DNA of 9,653 nucleotides from Leucobacter sp. (GCA_031178565.1 JAPSIU010000087.1:1-9653); one strand, 5' to 3'. Numbered from the stretch's first letter, positions 1 to 8,023 are shown. The notes: generated from the sequence alone by a model not told the origin. Numbers and translations: made by a program.

Positions 1-40
1 CGGCGAGGGGTGGGGCGGGTCGGGCTGCGGGATCGTTCAC
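1..40 (-). CDS. Possible start of next operon gene, runs off left edge
   Basis: A GTG at 38-40 lies 11 bases after the stop codon of the giant surface-protein gene, in the same direction. It opens a frame that reads MNDPAARPAPPLA to the window edge without a stop. The reading frame and spacing are seen directly. Thirteen codons are too few to identify a protein, and no clear Shine-Dalgarno sequence precedes the GTG; the gap is the palindromic GCGATCGC plus a few bases. In related actinobacteria the gene after this kinase/Ig-FN3 pair is commonly a MoxR-type AAA ATPase, so that is the first guess, but it is inference from synteny only. The true start could also lie further left, outside the window. 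Confidence 0.3.
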   Translation of the reverse strand, partial: MNDPAARPAPPLA

Positions 41-51
41 GGCGCGATCGC

Positions 52-3000
52 TCAGGGCGCCGGCGGGGGCGGTTTATAGCAGGCGCTGTACGTGACGCTG
101 TCGAGCACGAAGGGCGTCGACCAGGTCACGGTGATCGGGATCGAAGACGCCGAAGGAGTTCCAACGGTGGCGGTTGCGTACGAAGACACATCCGGAGTGA
201 AGGAGATGAGCGACTTCGGATCCGCCGGCGGGTTTCCTCCGTCGTAGCAGGCACCGGTGAGCGCGACGTCGAAGGCGATGGGAGCGCGAGTCGGCGCCAC
301 GGTCACCCAGTCCGAGCAGTTGGCGCCGCCTTCGGCGTCGACGCACTGGCGCACTTCTGCGGTCTGACCGACAGCCGTCGGCACGACGAAACTCGAAGTC
401 GGCGCACCGCCCCCGAGCCGGTACTCGAATCGAGCACCGAGCACATCGCTCGACGGTGCCGGACCGCCGAGGGGAACGAGGTCGTAGCGTGTGCTCGTGG
501 CCGAAGGCAGAACGTTGGTCTTGTCGACCGTGTACGTGAGGTCGCCGCCCGGGGGCGGGAGCCGCCCACCCACGACAATCGGCTCGCTGGTCACGCTCTG
601 CGCCCAGCCCCATCTGTTCTTCGCGCAAGCCTTGATGGTGATCGTCGAGTAGCGTTGAGCCCTCACAGTCTCCACCCGGGTTCCGTCGTCGTCGGTGCGC
701 TTATTCGCGGAACAGCTCTCGCCGACACCGACGCCGTACTCGAGCCTCGAACCGCCGTTCGAGTTCACCACCAGGGTGACTGTGACCTCGCGGCTGCCGG
801 GCTCCGTGGTCCAGCCCGAGATCGACACCGTCGGCAGGCCCCCGACCGCGACCGTCGCGCCCGTCGTACCCGCGCCCTCGCGCGCGTGTCCCGGAGGCGG
901 CTCGTACGAGCTCAGCGGCACCACGGTGTAGGACTGCGGACCGAGGCCGAGCCCCGACACGTTCGCCGACGCATTCCTGCCGTCGATCGACAGCGTCTGC
1001 CCGCCGACGCTCAGCACGTAGCCGCTCGTCCCGGATGCTCCTCTGAAGCCGAATCTCACGGTCCCGCTCGTCGAGGATTCGGCGGACACCTGAGCGGTCG
1101 ACACCTCCGGAGGTGCGGGGGTCGCGTACGCCCAGGCCACGACCGAGCTCGCGGTCCGGTCGGAGCTGCCGACCTCGTTCACCGCCCGCGCGGTGAACGT
1201 GTGCCGCTCCCCGACTACGAGGCCGCCCACCGTGCAGCGGTAGCTGCCTCCCGCGGCGCTGCAGCTCGCGTTCACGGCGCCGCCGTCCTGCTCGATCGTG
1301 ACCCCGGTGACCGCCGGATAGGAGCCCTGCGCGCTCGTCTGCACCTCGAGGGTGACGCTGCTGGGTCCGTACTCGACCGCCGAGATCGCCGCGGGCGGGC
1401 GGGGGATGCCCTGCGCGTCGAGTTCGACCGTGCCGGTGCCCGCGCGCCCCTGTGCATCGCGCACCGTGTAACTCGCGGTGCAGCTCCCGCCCGGGCCCCT
1501 GGGATCCGGCCAGCCCACGCTCACGGCTCCGCCGGAGACCCGGAACGTCCTGGAGGTGCAGCTGCTGCCGTCCACGGCCTCGAGCGTCAGGCCGCCGCCG
1601 GCCTTCCCCGCGAAGGGGTCGTACTCGCCGGGCGCACCGATGACCTGGGCCTGGCAGCTCGAGCCGACGGTGCAGTTCAGCGCCACCGTCGCGCCGCGCG
1701 GGGCGTCCTTCGCGGCCTCGCCCACGCGGAGCGTGAGCGGCGCCTGGCTCTCCCCGGCTCCGGAGACGCGCACCGTCACCGCGTCCTGCGCGCCAGGGAC
1801 GGCGTCCGCTCGGCTCTGCACAGTCAACCGGGATCCCTCGGAGCTCAGCTGGAAGTTCTGGCCGCCGCCGCTCACCTCGAAGCGCAGAGCACCGACTCGT
1901 CCCTCGCGCCCGCCCTGCCAGCTCACCATGTCGGCGAGATCGACCGTCTCCGAGGCGCCGGCGGCCACCGTCCTCGTGAGCGCCCGCAGCTCCGCCGCCG
2001 GTTCGGTCGGCACGATCTGCACGGGCAGCGCGAGCTGCGTCCACACCCGCTGTTCGGCGAGCTTCACGGAGATCACGCAGCTGTCGGTCCACGGGGCCCG
2101 GCTGCCCGAGTGATACCGCAGGCTCCCGGATCCGGCGCTCTCGCAACTCGCCTGCTCCCGTTGCACGGGGAACGCCCCCTGCCGCAGCTCGGCGCGGTCG
2201 CCCGGCGCGAGATCCACGACGTCGTTCACATTCACGTCGACCGACCGGTTCTCATCGACCGAGATGGGATCGAGGCCCGGCTTGAGCGTCAGGCGGAGCT
2301 CGTCCAGCGGGGGGATGACCAGGAAACCGAAGCTCTCGACCGCCGCTCCCGTTGCATCCTCGCCCGCGAGGCGGAAGGGTACGAGATCGCCCTCGGCCCG
2401 ATACTCGCCGACGATGTTGGATCCGCGCACGCCGAAGCGCTCGGCCGCGGCGCCCCACACGGACAGTTTCAGGGCGCTCACGTCTCCGGACGCCCAGCGC
2501 ACGCGATCGGTGACGACGTCGATGCCGCCGCGCTCGAGCTCGACCCGATCCGCCGCGGAGAGCACCGTGTCCCGCACGATCGGGGCCTGCTGGCCGACGC
2601 GGGCCGAGACCTGGACCACGATGAGGCCGTCGGCGGTGCTCGAGCTCGCGCTCGATCGCGCCGTGTACCGGTAGGAGACCGTTCCCGGTTCCTCACCGCC
2701 GCGCACCGCCACCCGGCCCTGATCCATCGCCGACAGATCGAGGCGCTCCGCGAGCGCACGGTACTCCGCGGAATCCTCGCCGCCCGGAACGTTCGGCACC
2801 ACTTCCACGAGCTCGAGCGAACCCGCTGCGGGATCGATGTCGTTGTCGAGGGGGCGCACGGCCGCGGGCTCGCGGCTTCCCGTGGTCAGCCTGACGTAAT
2901 CGCTGTAGGTGACGGGGGCGTTCGCGCGGGTCGCGGGATCGGTGACGACCACGCGCAGGCGGCCGCTCGCGTCGCCCCCGAACTCGTCGCGCACGGCGTA

Positions 3001-6000
3001 CTCCACCGTGCGCACTCCTGGCTCGGCTCGCTCCGAGACTCCCACCTGGATCGCGCTGCTGCGCGGTGCGAGCGTCGCGGTGAGCTGCGGGTCCTCGAAG
3101 GCGTTCACGCCGACGAGGCGCACCCGGTCCCCGTCGGGGTCGACTCCCGAGAGCGGGACCTGGGCTGCCGTGCGCTCGCCCGGCGCGAGCCGCACGGTCA
3201 CGGTCCGGGGCTGCGGATCCCGGTTCCCGTCGCGCGGAACGACCGTGACCTGCACACGGCCGACGTCCGAGGCCTCCGGCGAGCTGGCGCCGTAGGCGGT
3301 GTAACTCAGCGTGTAGGTGCCGGGCTCGCGCGGCGCGAGATAGCGCAGCGTGTTCCCCGAGGCGAAGGCGAGTTCGCCCTCGGCTTCGGACCCCGCGATC
3401 TCGGGGTGCAGCACGAGTCTCTGCCCGGGCGGAGCCACGTCGTTCTCCAGCACCGGGATGTCGATCACCGATCCCGCGCGCACCGTCGCCGTGTCGGAGA
3501 CGGCGATCGCCCCCTCCGATCCCGAGTCCGGCACCTGGAACACGGTGAGTCGCCCGACCGCGGTCTCCGCACCGTCGGCGACCGCGACGTCGATGGAGCC
3601 GATCCGCCCGGGAGCGCCGTCCGCGGTCGAGCCCGACACACGCACCCTGGCGTGCTCGATGACGTCGGCGCGGAGCTGCCCGTCGATCACACTCGCGGAG
3701 CTCACCACGAGGGCCCGACTGTCAGCGCCGGGGATCGCGTCGAACACTTCGACGGTGGTGTCGGCGAGCGGGCGGACGAAGGCCCGGAGCGGCGGGAGCG
3801 CGAGACGCGCGCCGGCGTCCACCGCGGTGACGCGCATGACTCCGCTGATCTCCGCCTCGGTCACGGTATCGCGGATCGTCAGGGCCACGATCGAACTGCC
3901 CGCTTCGGGCGCGCTCACATCGATCGTCCCTGCCCCGGTGTTCACCGCCACGGTCGCCGCGCCGCTCTGCGCAACCGCGTCGACGAGCGCGTACGATCCC
4001 GAACCGCCCGTCACCCGGGTCAGGGGCCGAAGAGTCGCGGGCTCGTTCACGCGCACCGTGCTCGCGATGGGACGCAGCTCGGCGCTCGCCCCCGAGCGCA
4101 CCGCGACGCGCAGCTCGCGCTCGGTCGATTCGCCGAAGCCGTCCTCCACCCGGATCCGCACCGCGATGTCGCTCTCGCCCGCGTTCGGATCGGTGTGGCG
4201 CAGCGCGAGACGGCCGTCCGCGGTGACGAGCGCCCTCGCCGGGTCGTCGGCGTTCACCGGGCTCGCGTCGGCGAGCATCATCGGGTCGCCCTCGGGATCG
4301 ACCCAGCCCTCGAGGATCGGCAGCACCAGCGTTCCCCCCGGCGCGAGCTCGGGAGCGGGCCACTCGCGCTGGCAGCCCTCGACGGGGCACCACTGAGGCG
4401 CCGAGTGGGTCTCCGGCGGCGCGACGGCGAGCACGACGGTCGCGGGCTCGGAGACGGCGACGCCGTCGGTGATACGGTACGTGAAGCTCGCGCTCCCCTG
4501 CGCCCCCTCGCCTGGCCGGAACACGAGGCTCTGCCCGTCCCCGAGCATCTCCACCGCGCCGAAGTCGGGCGGCAGCCCCTCGCCGAGCCCCTCGGGCACG
4601 ACCGTGAGCACGTCTCTCCGGTTGGGATCGAAGTCGTTGAGGAGCACGGGAAGCGGCGCCGGCTCGTTCGCGCGCACACCGAAGGCGTCGTCCACCGCGA
4701 CGGGAGGCTGCTGCTCCGTGGCCTCGCGCACGACCACCGTGCCCTCCTCCCGCTTCGGCGGATCGACGAGCGACCACTGCTCGACGGGGATGAGCCGCCC
4801 GTCCGGAACCGTCCACAGCATCCCCGTCTGCACCTCGGAGAGGAGGGCTCGGGATCCGTTCGTCCGGATCACCGGTTCGGGATCGCCCGGCATCGTCACG
4901 CTCTCGTCGAGTTCCAGCTGCGTCCGGTCGTCCGCCGACGACCACATCGCGGCCTCGCTCGGTCCGATCCAGGCGGCGTAGCGCTCCGCTCCGACCGAGA
5001 CCGGCTGGGCCGGTACGCCGTCCGCCTCGGCCACGCGCTCGGCCTCGCCTCCGGCGACGCGCCAGAGACCGGAACCGTCTGCGATCAGGACCTCGTTCCC
5101 GGCGTCGCGCGCGCTCGAGGCCTGCAGCCTCGCTTCCTCCCCCGTGTCGAGCGAGACGGGCTCCTCGGCCCCTTCCAGCCAGAGACGCCCCGACGAGGCC
5201 TCGAAGAGGACCCACGACCCGCCGACGACCGCGAGCTGAACCCCCGACTCCGGAACCCCGTCGGGCACCTGGGCGCTGCCGCGGAACTCCTCGCTTCCCG
5301 CGTCGTACCAGTGGATCGTGTGCTCGGCCGCGGAGAACAGGGCGACCGTGCCCTCCGCGTCGATCGCGGCGGCGTCGGCCCGGAAGCGCTCGGCCTCGCC
5401 GTCCTCCTCGCCCCGGGACTCGGGATCGCCGGCCTCGCCGTCGCGCTGCTCCTCCGCCAGCGGATCCAGCAGCCGCGGTTGGCTCAGCGCCGCCGCGTCG
5501 ACATCCGGATCCTTCACGGTGCTGAGGAAGGCCTGCCCGTCCTCTGTGCGGAAGAGCACGGAGTCGCCCGCGGAGATCGCGTCCCGGGTCCCGCTCGGGG
5601 TCCGCACCGCCGTCGGGCCTTCGGTGTCCCCGTTCCCGGTGCCGCCCGCGGGAACCGCCGTCTCCTCGGTCGCCCCGGTCTCTTCGTTCCCTTCGCCTTC
5701 CTCGCCCTCCTCGCCCTCCTCGATGAGATTCTCCGGCACCGCCGGATCGATCGGCCAGGCCCGGCCGTTGCCGTGGCTGAGGACGATCCCCTGCGCTCCC
5801 GACTGCACGACTCCCGTGGGATCCTCGACCGAGCGCACCGTGTCGATCTCGGCGGTGATGGTGTTCACCCGCGCGTACTGACCGGAACTGCGCATGGCCC
5901 AGACCGAGGGCTCCTCGCGCGGCGTCTCCCGGGCGTCGTACCCCGCTGCGACCACCGCGATCGTCGCGATCACCGCGAGCGCCACGCCTCCCGCGATCCC

Positions 6001-6057
6001 GCTCACGAGCCGCGATCGGCGACTCCGTGCGGCGCGGATCCGCCGCGCGCCCGCCAT
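52..6057 (-). CDS. Giant membrane-anchored surface protein with beta-propeller-like, Ig/cadherin-like and FN3-like domains
   Basis: The protein has 2001 residues and no assignable enzymatic activity. An arginine-rich N-terminus (1-16) precedes one hydrophobic segment (about 17-39) with no evident cleavage site, so it should be a signal anchor with the rest outside the cell. Residues ~50-430 contain recurrent short blade-like strands (VLF..DG, SWVLFEASSGRLW, TGMLWTVPDGRL), suggesting a beta-propeller, interrupted by acidic stretches at 113-133 and 202-224. From ~452 come tandem Ig/cadherin-like repeats, with clear Big_9-type starts at ~453 (VAVDDAFGVRANEPAPLPVLLNDFDP), ~851 and ~1047 (DNDIDP at 1071-1076), continuing to ~1450. 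FN3-like domains follow (~1553-1645, ~1650-1738 and weaker ones to ~1925), ending in a proline-rich tail. The architecture matches the 'Ig-like/fibronectin type III domain' protein commonly paired with a Ser/Thr kinase in actinobacteria. Its ATG overlaps the kinase stop (TGATG), implying one operon and coupled translation. An envelope adhesion, scaffold or sensor role is inferred. Confidence 0.93.
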   Translation of the reverse strand: MAGARRIRAARSRRSRLVSGIAGGVALAVIATIAVVAAGYDARETPREEPSVWAMRSSGQYARVNTITAEIDTVRSVEDPTGVVQSGAQGIVLSHGNGRAWPIDPAVPENLIEEGEEGEEGEGNEETGATEETAVPAGGTGNGDTEGPTAVRTPSGTRDAISAGDSVLFRTEDGQAFLSTVKDPDVDAAALSQPRLLDPLAEEQRDGEAGDPESRGEEDGEAERFRADAAAIDAEGTVALFSAAEHTIHWYDAGSEEFRGSAQVPDGVPESGVQLAVVGGSWVLFEASSGRLWLEGAEEPVSLDTGEEARLQASSARDAGNEVLIADGSGLWRVAGGEAERVAEADGVPAQPVSVGAERYAAWIGPSEAAMWSSADDRTQLELDESVTMPGDPEPVIRTNGSRALLSEVQTGMLWTVPDGRLIPVEQWSLVDPPKREEGTVVVREATEQQPPVAVDDAFGVRANEPAPLPVLLNDFDPNRRDVLTVVPEGLGEGLPPDFGAVEMLGDGQSLVFRPGEGAQGSASFTYRITDGVAVSEPATVVLAVAPPETHSAPQWCPVEGCQREWPAPELAPGGTLVLPILEGWVDPEGDPMMLADASPVNADDPARALVTADGRLALRHTDPNAGESDIAVRIRVEDGFGESTERELRVAVRSGASAELRPIASTVRVNEPATLRPLTRVTGGSGSYALVDAVAQSGAATVAVNTGAGTIDVSAPEAGSSIVALTIRDTVTEAEISGVMRVTAVDAGARLALPPLRAFVRPLADTTVEVFDAIPGADSRALVVSSASVIDGQLRADVIEHARVRVSGSTADGAPGRIGSIDVAVADGAETAVGRLTVFQVPDSGSEGAIAVSDTATVRAGSVIDIPVLENDVAPPGQRLVLHPEIAGSEAEGELAFASGNTLRYLAPREPGTYTLSYTAYGASSPEASDVGRVQVTVVPRDGNRDPQPRTVTVRLAPGERTAAQVPLSGVDPDGDRVRLVGVNAFEDPQLTATLAPRSSAIQVGVSERAEPGVRTVEYAVRDEFGGDASGRLRVVVTDPATRANAPVTYSDYVRLTTGSREPAAVRPLDNDIDPAAGSLELVEVVPNVPGGEDSAEYRALAERLDLSAMDQGRVAVRGGEEPGTVSYRYTARSSASSSTADGLIVVQVSARVGQQAPIVRDTVLSAADRVELERGGIDVVTDRVRWASGDVSALKLSVWGAAAERFGVRGSNIVGEYRAEGDLVPFRLAGEDATGAAVESFGFLVIPPLDELRLTLKPGLDPISVDENRSVDVNVNDVVDLAPGDRAELRQGAFPVQREQASCESAGSGSLRYHSGSRAPWTDSCVISVKLAEQRVWTQLALPVQIVPTEPAAELRALTRTVAAGASETVDLADMVSWQGGREGRVGALRFEVSGGGQNFQLSSEGSRLTVQSRADAVPGAQDAVTVRVSGAGESQAPLTLRVGEAAKDAPRGATVALNCTVGSSCQAQVIGAPGEYDPFAGKAGGGLTLEAVDGSSCTSRTFRVSGGAVSVGWPDPRGPGGSCTASYTVRDAQGRAGTGTVELDAQGIPRPPAAISAVEYGPSSVTLEVQTSAQGSYPAVTGVTIEQDGGAVNASCSAAGGSYRCTVGGLVVGERHTFTARAVNEVGSSDRTASSVVAWAYATPAPPEVSTAQVSAESSTSGTVRFGFRGASGTSGYVLSVGGQTLSIDGRNASANVSGLGLGPQSYTVVPLSSYEPPPGHAREGAGTTGATVAVGGLPTVSISGWTTEPGSREVTVTLVVNSNGGSRLEYGVGVGESCSANKRTDDDGTRVETVRAQRYSTITIKACAKNRWGWAQSVTSEPIVVGGRLPPPGGDLTYTVDKTNVLPSATSTRYDLVPLGGPAPSSDVLGARFEYRLGGGAPTSSFVVPTAVGQTAEVRQCVDAEGGANCSDWVTVAPTRAPIAFDVALTGACYDGGNPPADPKSLISFTPDVSSYATATVGTPSASSIPITVTWSTPFVLDSVTYSACYKPPPPAP
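5659..5721 (-). repeat. In-frame acidic low-complexity repeat (EEG) in the giant protein
   Basis: Codons 113-133 of the surface protein read EEGEEGEEGEGNEETGATEET. At DNA level the core is a short tandem 9-bp unit (CTCCTCGCC on the plus strand). The segment interrupts the blade-like repeats of the N-terminal region and is probably an exposed loop. Tandem 9-bp units can gain or lose copies without shifting the frame, so length variation between strains is plausible (inference). Confidence 0.7.
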
Positions 6058-6059
6058 CA
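6055..6059 (-). promoter_or_regulatory. TGATG stop/start overlap (translational coupling)
   Basis: On the minus strand the kinase stop TGA (6059-6057) shares its A with the ATG (6057-6055) of the giant protein gene. Only weak GGCGGCG-type purine sequence lies at Shine-Dalgarno distance. This arrangement normally indicates that ribosomes ending the first gene re-initiate on the second, tying the amounts of the two proteins together. The overlap is seen; the coupling is inferred. Confidence 0.75.
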
Positions 6060-7178
6060 GGCGCCGCCGATCAGCATGGCCGCGAACGCGACGACGGCGA
6101 CCGCCGCGACCGCCAGCCCGGCGCCGAGCAGCCCCGCCCGCAGCGATGACCGCGATCCGTCGGGGAGCACCTCGTCATCGGAGCTCTCGAGTTCTCGAGC
6201 GCTCTGCAGCTCACGCCGTTTCTGCGCTCTGCCGTTCTCCTGGACGGAGGAGACGGCGGGGCCGCGCACCCCGCCGGGAGCCGCGGCCGGGGTGATCCAG
6301 GCCGAGGCGACGACGTCGAGGGGCGTCACGTCGAACCCGTACCACCGCTGCAACTGCTGCAGCGCCTCGCCGAACTCCCGCATCGACGCGAAGCGCTGCT
6401 CCGGCCGCGGAGCGAGGGCTCGCGCGAGGGCGCGGTCGAAATGCTCGTACCCCTGCACGCCGGGCACGGGCGTGTACCGGGCGCGCCGGATCCGCTCCAT
6501 CATCTTCGACTCGGTGTTCTGCGCGCGGTCGGGTTTCGCGAACGGCGACCGGCCGGCCGCGAACGTGTAGAGCGTCGCGCCCAGCGACCAGATCTCGCTC
6601 GCCACGGTCCCCGTCGTGTCCCCGGACACGACCTCGGGTGCGGCCCAGGGGATGGACATCGCCCGGCTCGTCCCCTCCCCCCGCATCTGCCCGCGCAGCG
6701 AGACGATGCCGAAGTCCGCGAGCACGGGTCGTCCCGTCGTCGCGAGCAGCACGTTCGAGGGTTTGACGTCTCGGTGCAGCACACCCGATTGGTGGGCGGT
6801 CTCGAGCGCGCCGGCCAGCCGCACGCCGGTGTCGAGCACCTCCGGGAGCGGACTCGGCCTCCGCTTGGCGCGATCCCGCAGCGACTGCGGGCAGTACTCC
6901 ATCGCGAGATAGGGCCGGCCGTCGGACGAGATGCTCGCCGCGAAGATCGAGACGATCGACGGGTGGCTCGAGAGCCGCGCCATGGCATCCGCCTCGGCCT
7001 CGAACGCGGATCGGCTACTCGAGGTCGACAGATCCTCGTCGAGCACCTTCACCGCGACCACTCGCCGAGGCATGTCCTGCTCGTACTGGTAGACCTGGGC
7101 GAATCCGCCCGAGCCCAGCGGGCGCACATAGTTGAAGCCCGAGATCCGCGGCGGGCTCGCCGCGACCGGCTTAGACAC
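6057..7178 (-). CDS. Membrane Ser/Thr protein kinase (PknB-like, no PASTA domains)
   Basis: From the GTG at 7176-7178 this is 373 residues (VSKPVAASPPRISGFNYVRP...). This start fits the usual short lead before the glycine loop in this kinase group. An in-frame GTG at 7242-7244 would add 22 residues but abuts the rplA terminator, so it is less likely. All catalytic landmarks are visible: glycine loop GSGGFAQVY (22-30), VAVK lysine 44, C-helix glutamate near 60-62, HRDVKPSN (135-142), DFG (155-157), APE (180-182) and the subdomain XI arginine (~262). Subdomain IX reads SEIWSLG, with Glu195 where Asp is usual. Residues ~290-345 form a probably disordered juxtamembrane linker. One membrane segment (~347-371) is followed by almost no extracellular tail, so the kinase has no sensor of its own. 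The co-translated surface protein may supply sensing (inference). No strong Shine-Dalgarno precedes the start (GAGG lies too close), and a short leader ORF ends just inside it. Confidence 0.93.
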   Translation of the reverse strand: MSKPVAASPPRISGFNYVRPLGSGGFAQVYQYEQDMPRRVVAVKVLDEDLSTSSSRSAFEAEADAMARLSSHPSIVSIFAASISSDGRPYLAMEYCPQSLRDRAKRRPSPLPEVLDTGVRLAGALETAHQSGVLHRDVKPSNVLLATTGRPVLADFGIVSLRGQMRGEGTSRAMSIPWAAPEVVSGDTTGTVASEIWSLGATLYTFAAGRSPFAKPDRAQNTESKMMERIRRARYTPVPGVQGYEHFDRALARALAPRPEQRFASMREFGEALQQLQRWYGFDVTPLDVVASAWITPAAAPGGVRGPAVSSVQENGRAQKRRELQSARELESSDDEVLPDGSRSSLRAGLLGAGLAVAAVAVVAFAAMLIGGA

Positions 7179-7215
7179 GCCTCGACAGCGCGATCGGAAC
7201 CGGGAACGAAGACAT
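7171..7215 (-). CDS. Possible 14-codon leader ORF upstream of and overlapping the kinase start
   Basis: An ATG at 7213-7215 opens MSSFPVPIALSRRV and stops at TAA 7171-7173, five codon positions' worth of bases past the G of the kinase GTG, so the two ORFs overlap by 8 bases in different frames (GTGTCTAA). The ATG lies 6 bases after a TAAAAT -10 box, the position of a leaderless transcript start. The overlap could deliver ribosomes to the kinase, which lacks a well-placed Shine-Dalgarno. The geometry is seen; translation and coupling are inferred. It could equally be a chance short frame. Confidence 0.35.
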   Translation of the reverse strand: MSSFPVPIALSRRV

Positions 7216-7221
7216 GGTCCT

Positions 7222-7227
7222 ATTTTA
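7222..7227 (-). promoter_or_regulatory. Putative -10 box of the kinase operon promoter (TAAAAT)
   Basis: TAAAAT on the minus strand lies in an otherwise very GC-rich gap, 44 bases upstream of the kinase GTG and just downstream of the rplA terminator. No good TTGACA-like -35 is present at 16-18 bp; that position falls on the terminator's distal arm. Transcription would start at or near the A of the ATG at 7215. The match to the -10 consensus is good, but promoter activity is inferred. Confidence 0.5.
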
Positions 7228-7244
7228 GACACGCCGCGACGCAC

Positions 7245-7282
7245 GAACGGCCCCTCTCCGCCTGCGCGGGGAGGGGCCGTTC
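7245..7282 (-). terminator. Strong hairpin terminator after rplA
   Basis: Perfect 12-bp arms (GAACGGCCCCTC at 7245-7256, GAGGGGCCGTTC at 7271-7282) enclose a C/A mismatch, four further pairs and a 4-base loop in the minus-strand RNA. The hairpin begins 44 bases after the rplA stop. There is no U-tract, which is common for actinobacterial terminators. It separates the ribosomal-protein operon from the kinase operon. Confidence 0.75.
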
Positions 7283-7326
7283 ACGGATGCTCGTCGTGCT
7301 GCGCGAGCCGCAGGCGAGCTGGCGGG

Positions 7327-8016
7327 TCAGAGACCGGCGACGTCGAGCGGGATGCCCGGTCCGAAGGTCGTCGAGACGGCGCCCTTCTGCACGTACTTGC
7401 CCTTGGCCGACGACGGCTTCAGGCGCGAGATCTCATCGAGCACCGAGTTGATGTTGTCGGTGAGCTGCTCGGCCGAGAACGAGGCCTTGCCGACGATGAA
7501 GTGCACGTTGGCGTGCTTGTCGACGCGGAACTCGATCTTGCCGCCCTTGATCTCGGTCACGGCCTTCGCCGGATCCGGGGTGACGGTGCCGGTCTTGGGG
7601 TTCGGCATGAGGCCGCGGGGGCCGAGCACCTTGCCCAGACGACCGACCTTGCCCATGAGATCCGGGGTCGAGACGGCCGAATCGAAATCGGTGTAGCCTG
7701 CGGCCACCTTCTCGATCAGCTCGTCGCCGCCGACCTCGTCGGCGCCGGCGGCGATGGCCGCCTCCGCCGCGGCCCCGACCGCGAACACGATGACGCGTGC
7801 GGTCTTACCGGTGCCGTGCGGGAGGCTGACGGTGCCGCGCACCATCTGGTCGGCCTTGCGGGGATCCACGCCGAGCTTGACTGCGACCTCGACGGTCGAG
7901 TCGGTCTTCGTGGAACCGGTCTCCTTCGCCAGGGCAACAGCCTCGGCGGGAGTGTAGAACTTGTCTGCCTGGATCTTCTCGGCAGCGGCGCGGTACGCCT
8001 TCGACTTCTGTGCCAT
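7327..8016 (-). CDS. rplA: 50S ribosomal protein L1
   Basis: The product has 229 residues (MAQKSKAYRAAAEKIQ...), the normal size for bacterial L1. It binds 23S rRNA at the L1 stalk, which helps release deacylated tRNA from the E site. The family signature is plain at ~122-146 (GKVGRLGKVLGPRGLMPNP then KTGTVT), followed by the conserved GGKIEFRVDKHANVH stretch and the C-terminal KGKYVQKG. The ATG at 8014-8016 is chosen because it has an AGGGGA Shine-Dalgarno at a suitable distance and matches the family N-terminus; the frame stays open far upstream but only across rplK in another frame. It lies 11 bases downstream of rplK, the universal L11-L1 pair. In other bacteria L1 represses this operon by binding its mRNA; whether that holds here is not shown. 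Confidence 0.98.
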   Translation of the reverse strand: MAQKSKAYRAAAEKIQADKFYTPAEAVALAKETGSTKTDSTVEVAVKLGVDPRKADQMVRGTVSLPHGTGKTARVIVFAVGAAAEAAIAAGADEVGGDELIEKVAAGYTDFDSAVSTPDLMGKVGRLGKVLGPRGLMPNPKTGTVTPDPAKAVTEIKGGKIEFRVDKHANVHFIVGKASFSAEQLTDNINSVLDEISRLKPSSAKGKYVQKGAVSTTFGPGIPLDVAGL

Positions 8017-8023
8017 GTCCGTG

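Larger units (their letters stand above)
7171..7240 (-). repeat. Pair of 16-bp direct repeats across the kinase promoter and start
   Basis: GTCGCGGCGTGTCTAA (7225-7240) and GTCGAGGCGTGTCTAA (7171-7186), read on the minus strand, match at 15 of 16 bases. Their start-to-start distance is 54 bp, about five helical turns and also 18 codons. The upstream copy runs into the -10 box and the downstream copy contains the kinase GTG. They could be two binding sites for a regulator, or the remains of a small duplication that copied the start region. The repeat is seen; either function is inferred. Confidence 0.7.

Noticed and set aside
10..6570. A 2186-codon open frame on the plus strand, antisense to the giant protein and most of the kinase
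   Set aside because: Its translation is dominated by Arg, His, Gly and Ala with no recognisable domain. It mirrors the third-position GC bias of the real minus-strand genes, and the minus-strand proteins have clear domain homology. Long stop-free antisense frames are expected at this GC content.
7242..7244. GTG as the kinase start
   Set aside because: It lies directly against the rplA terminator stem and upstream of the -10 box, and its extra 22 residues are Arg-rich and unlike the usual kinase N-terminus. It cannot be fully excluded.
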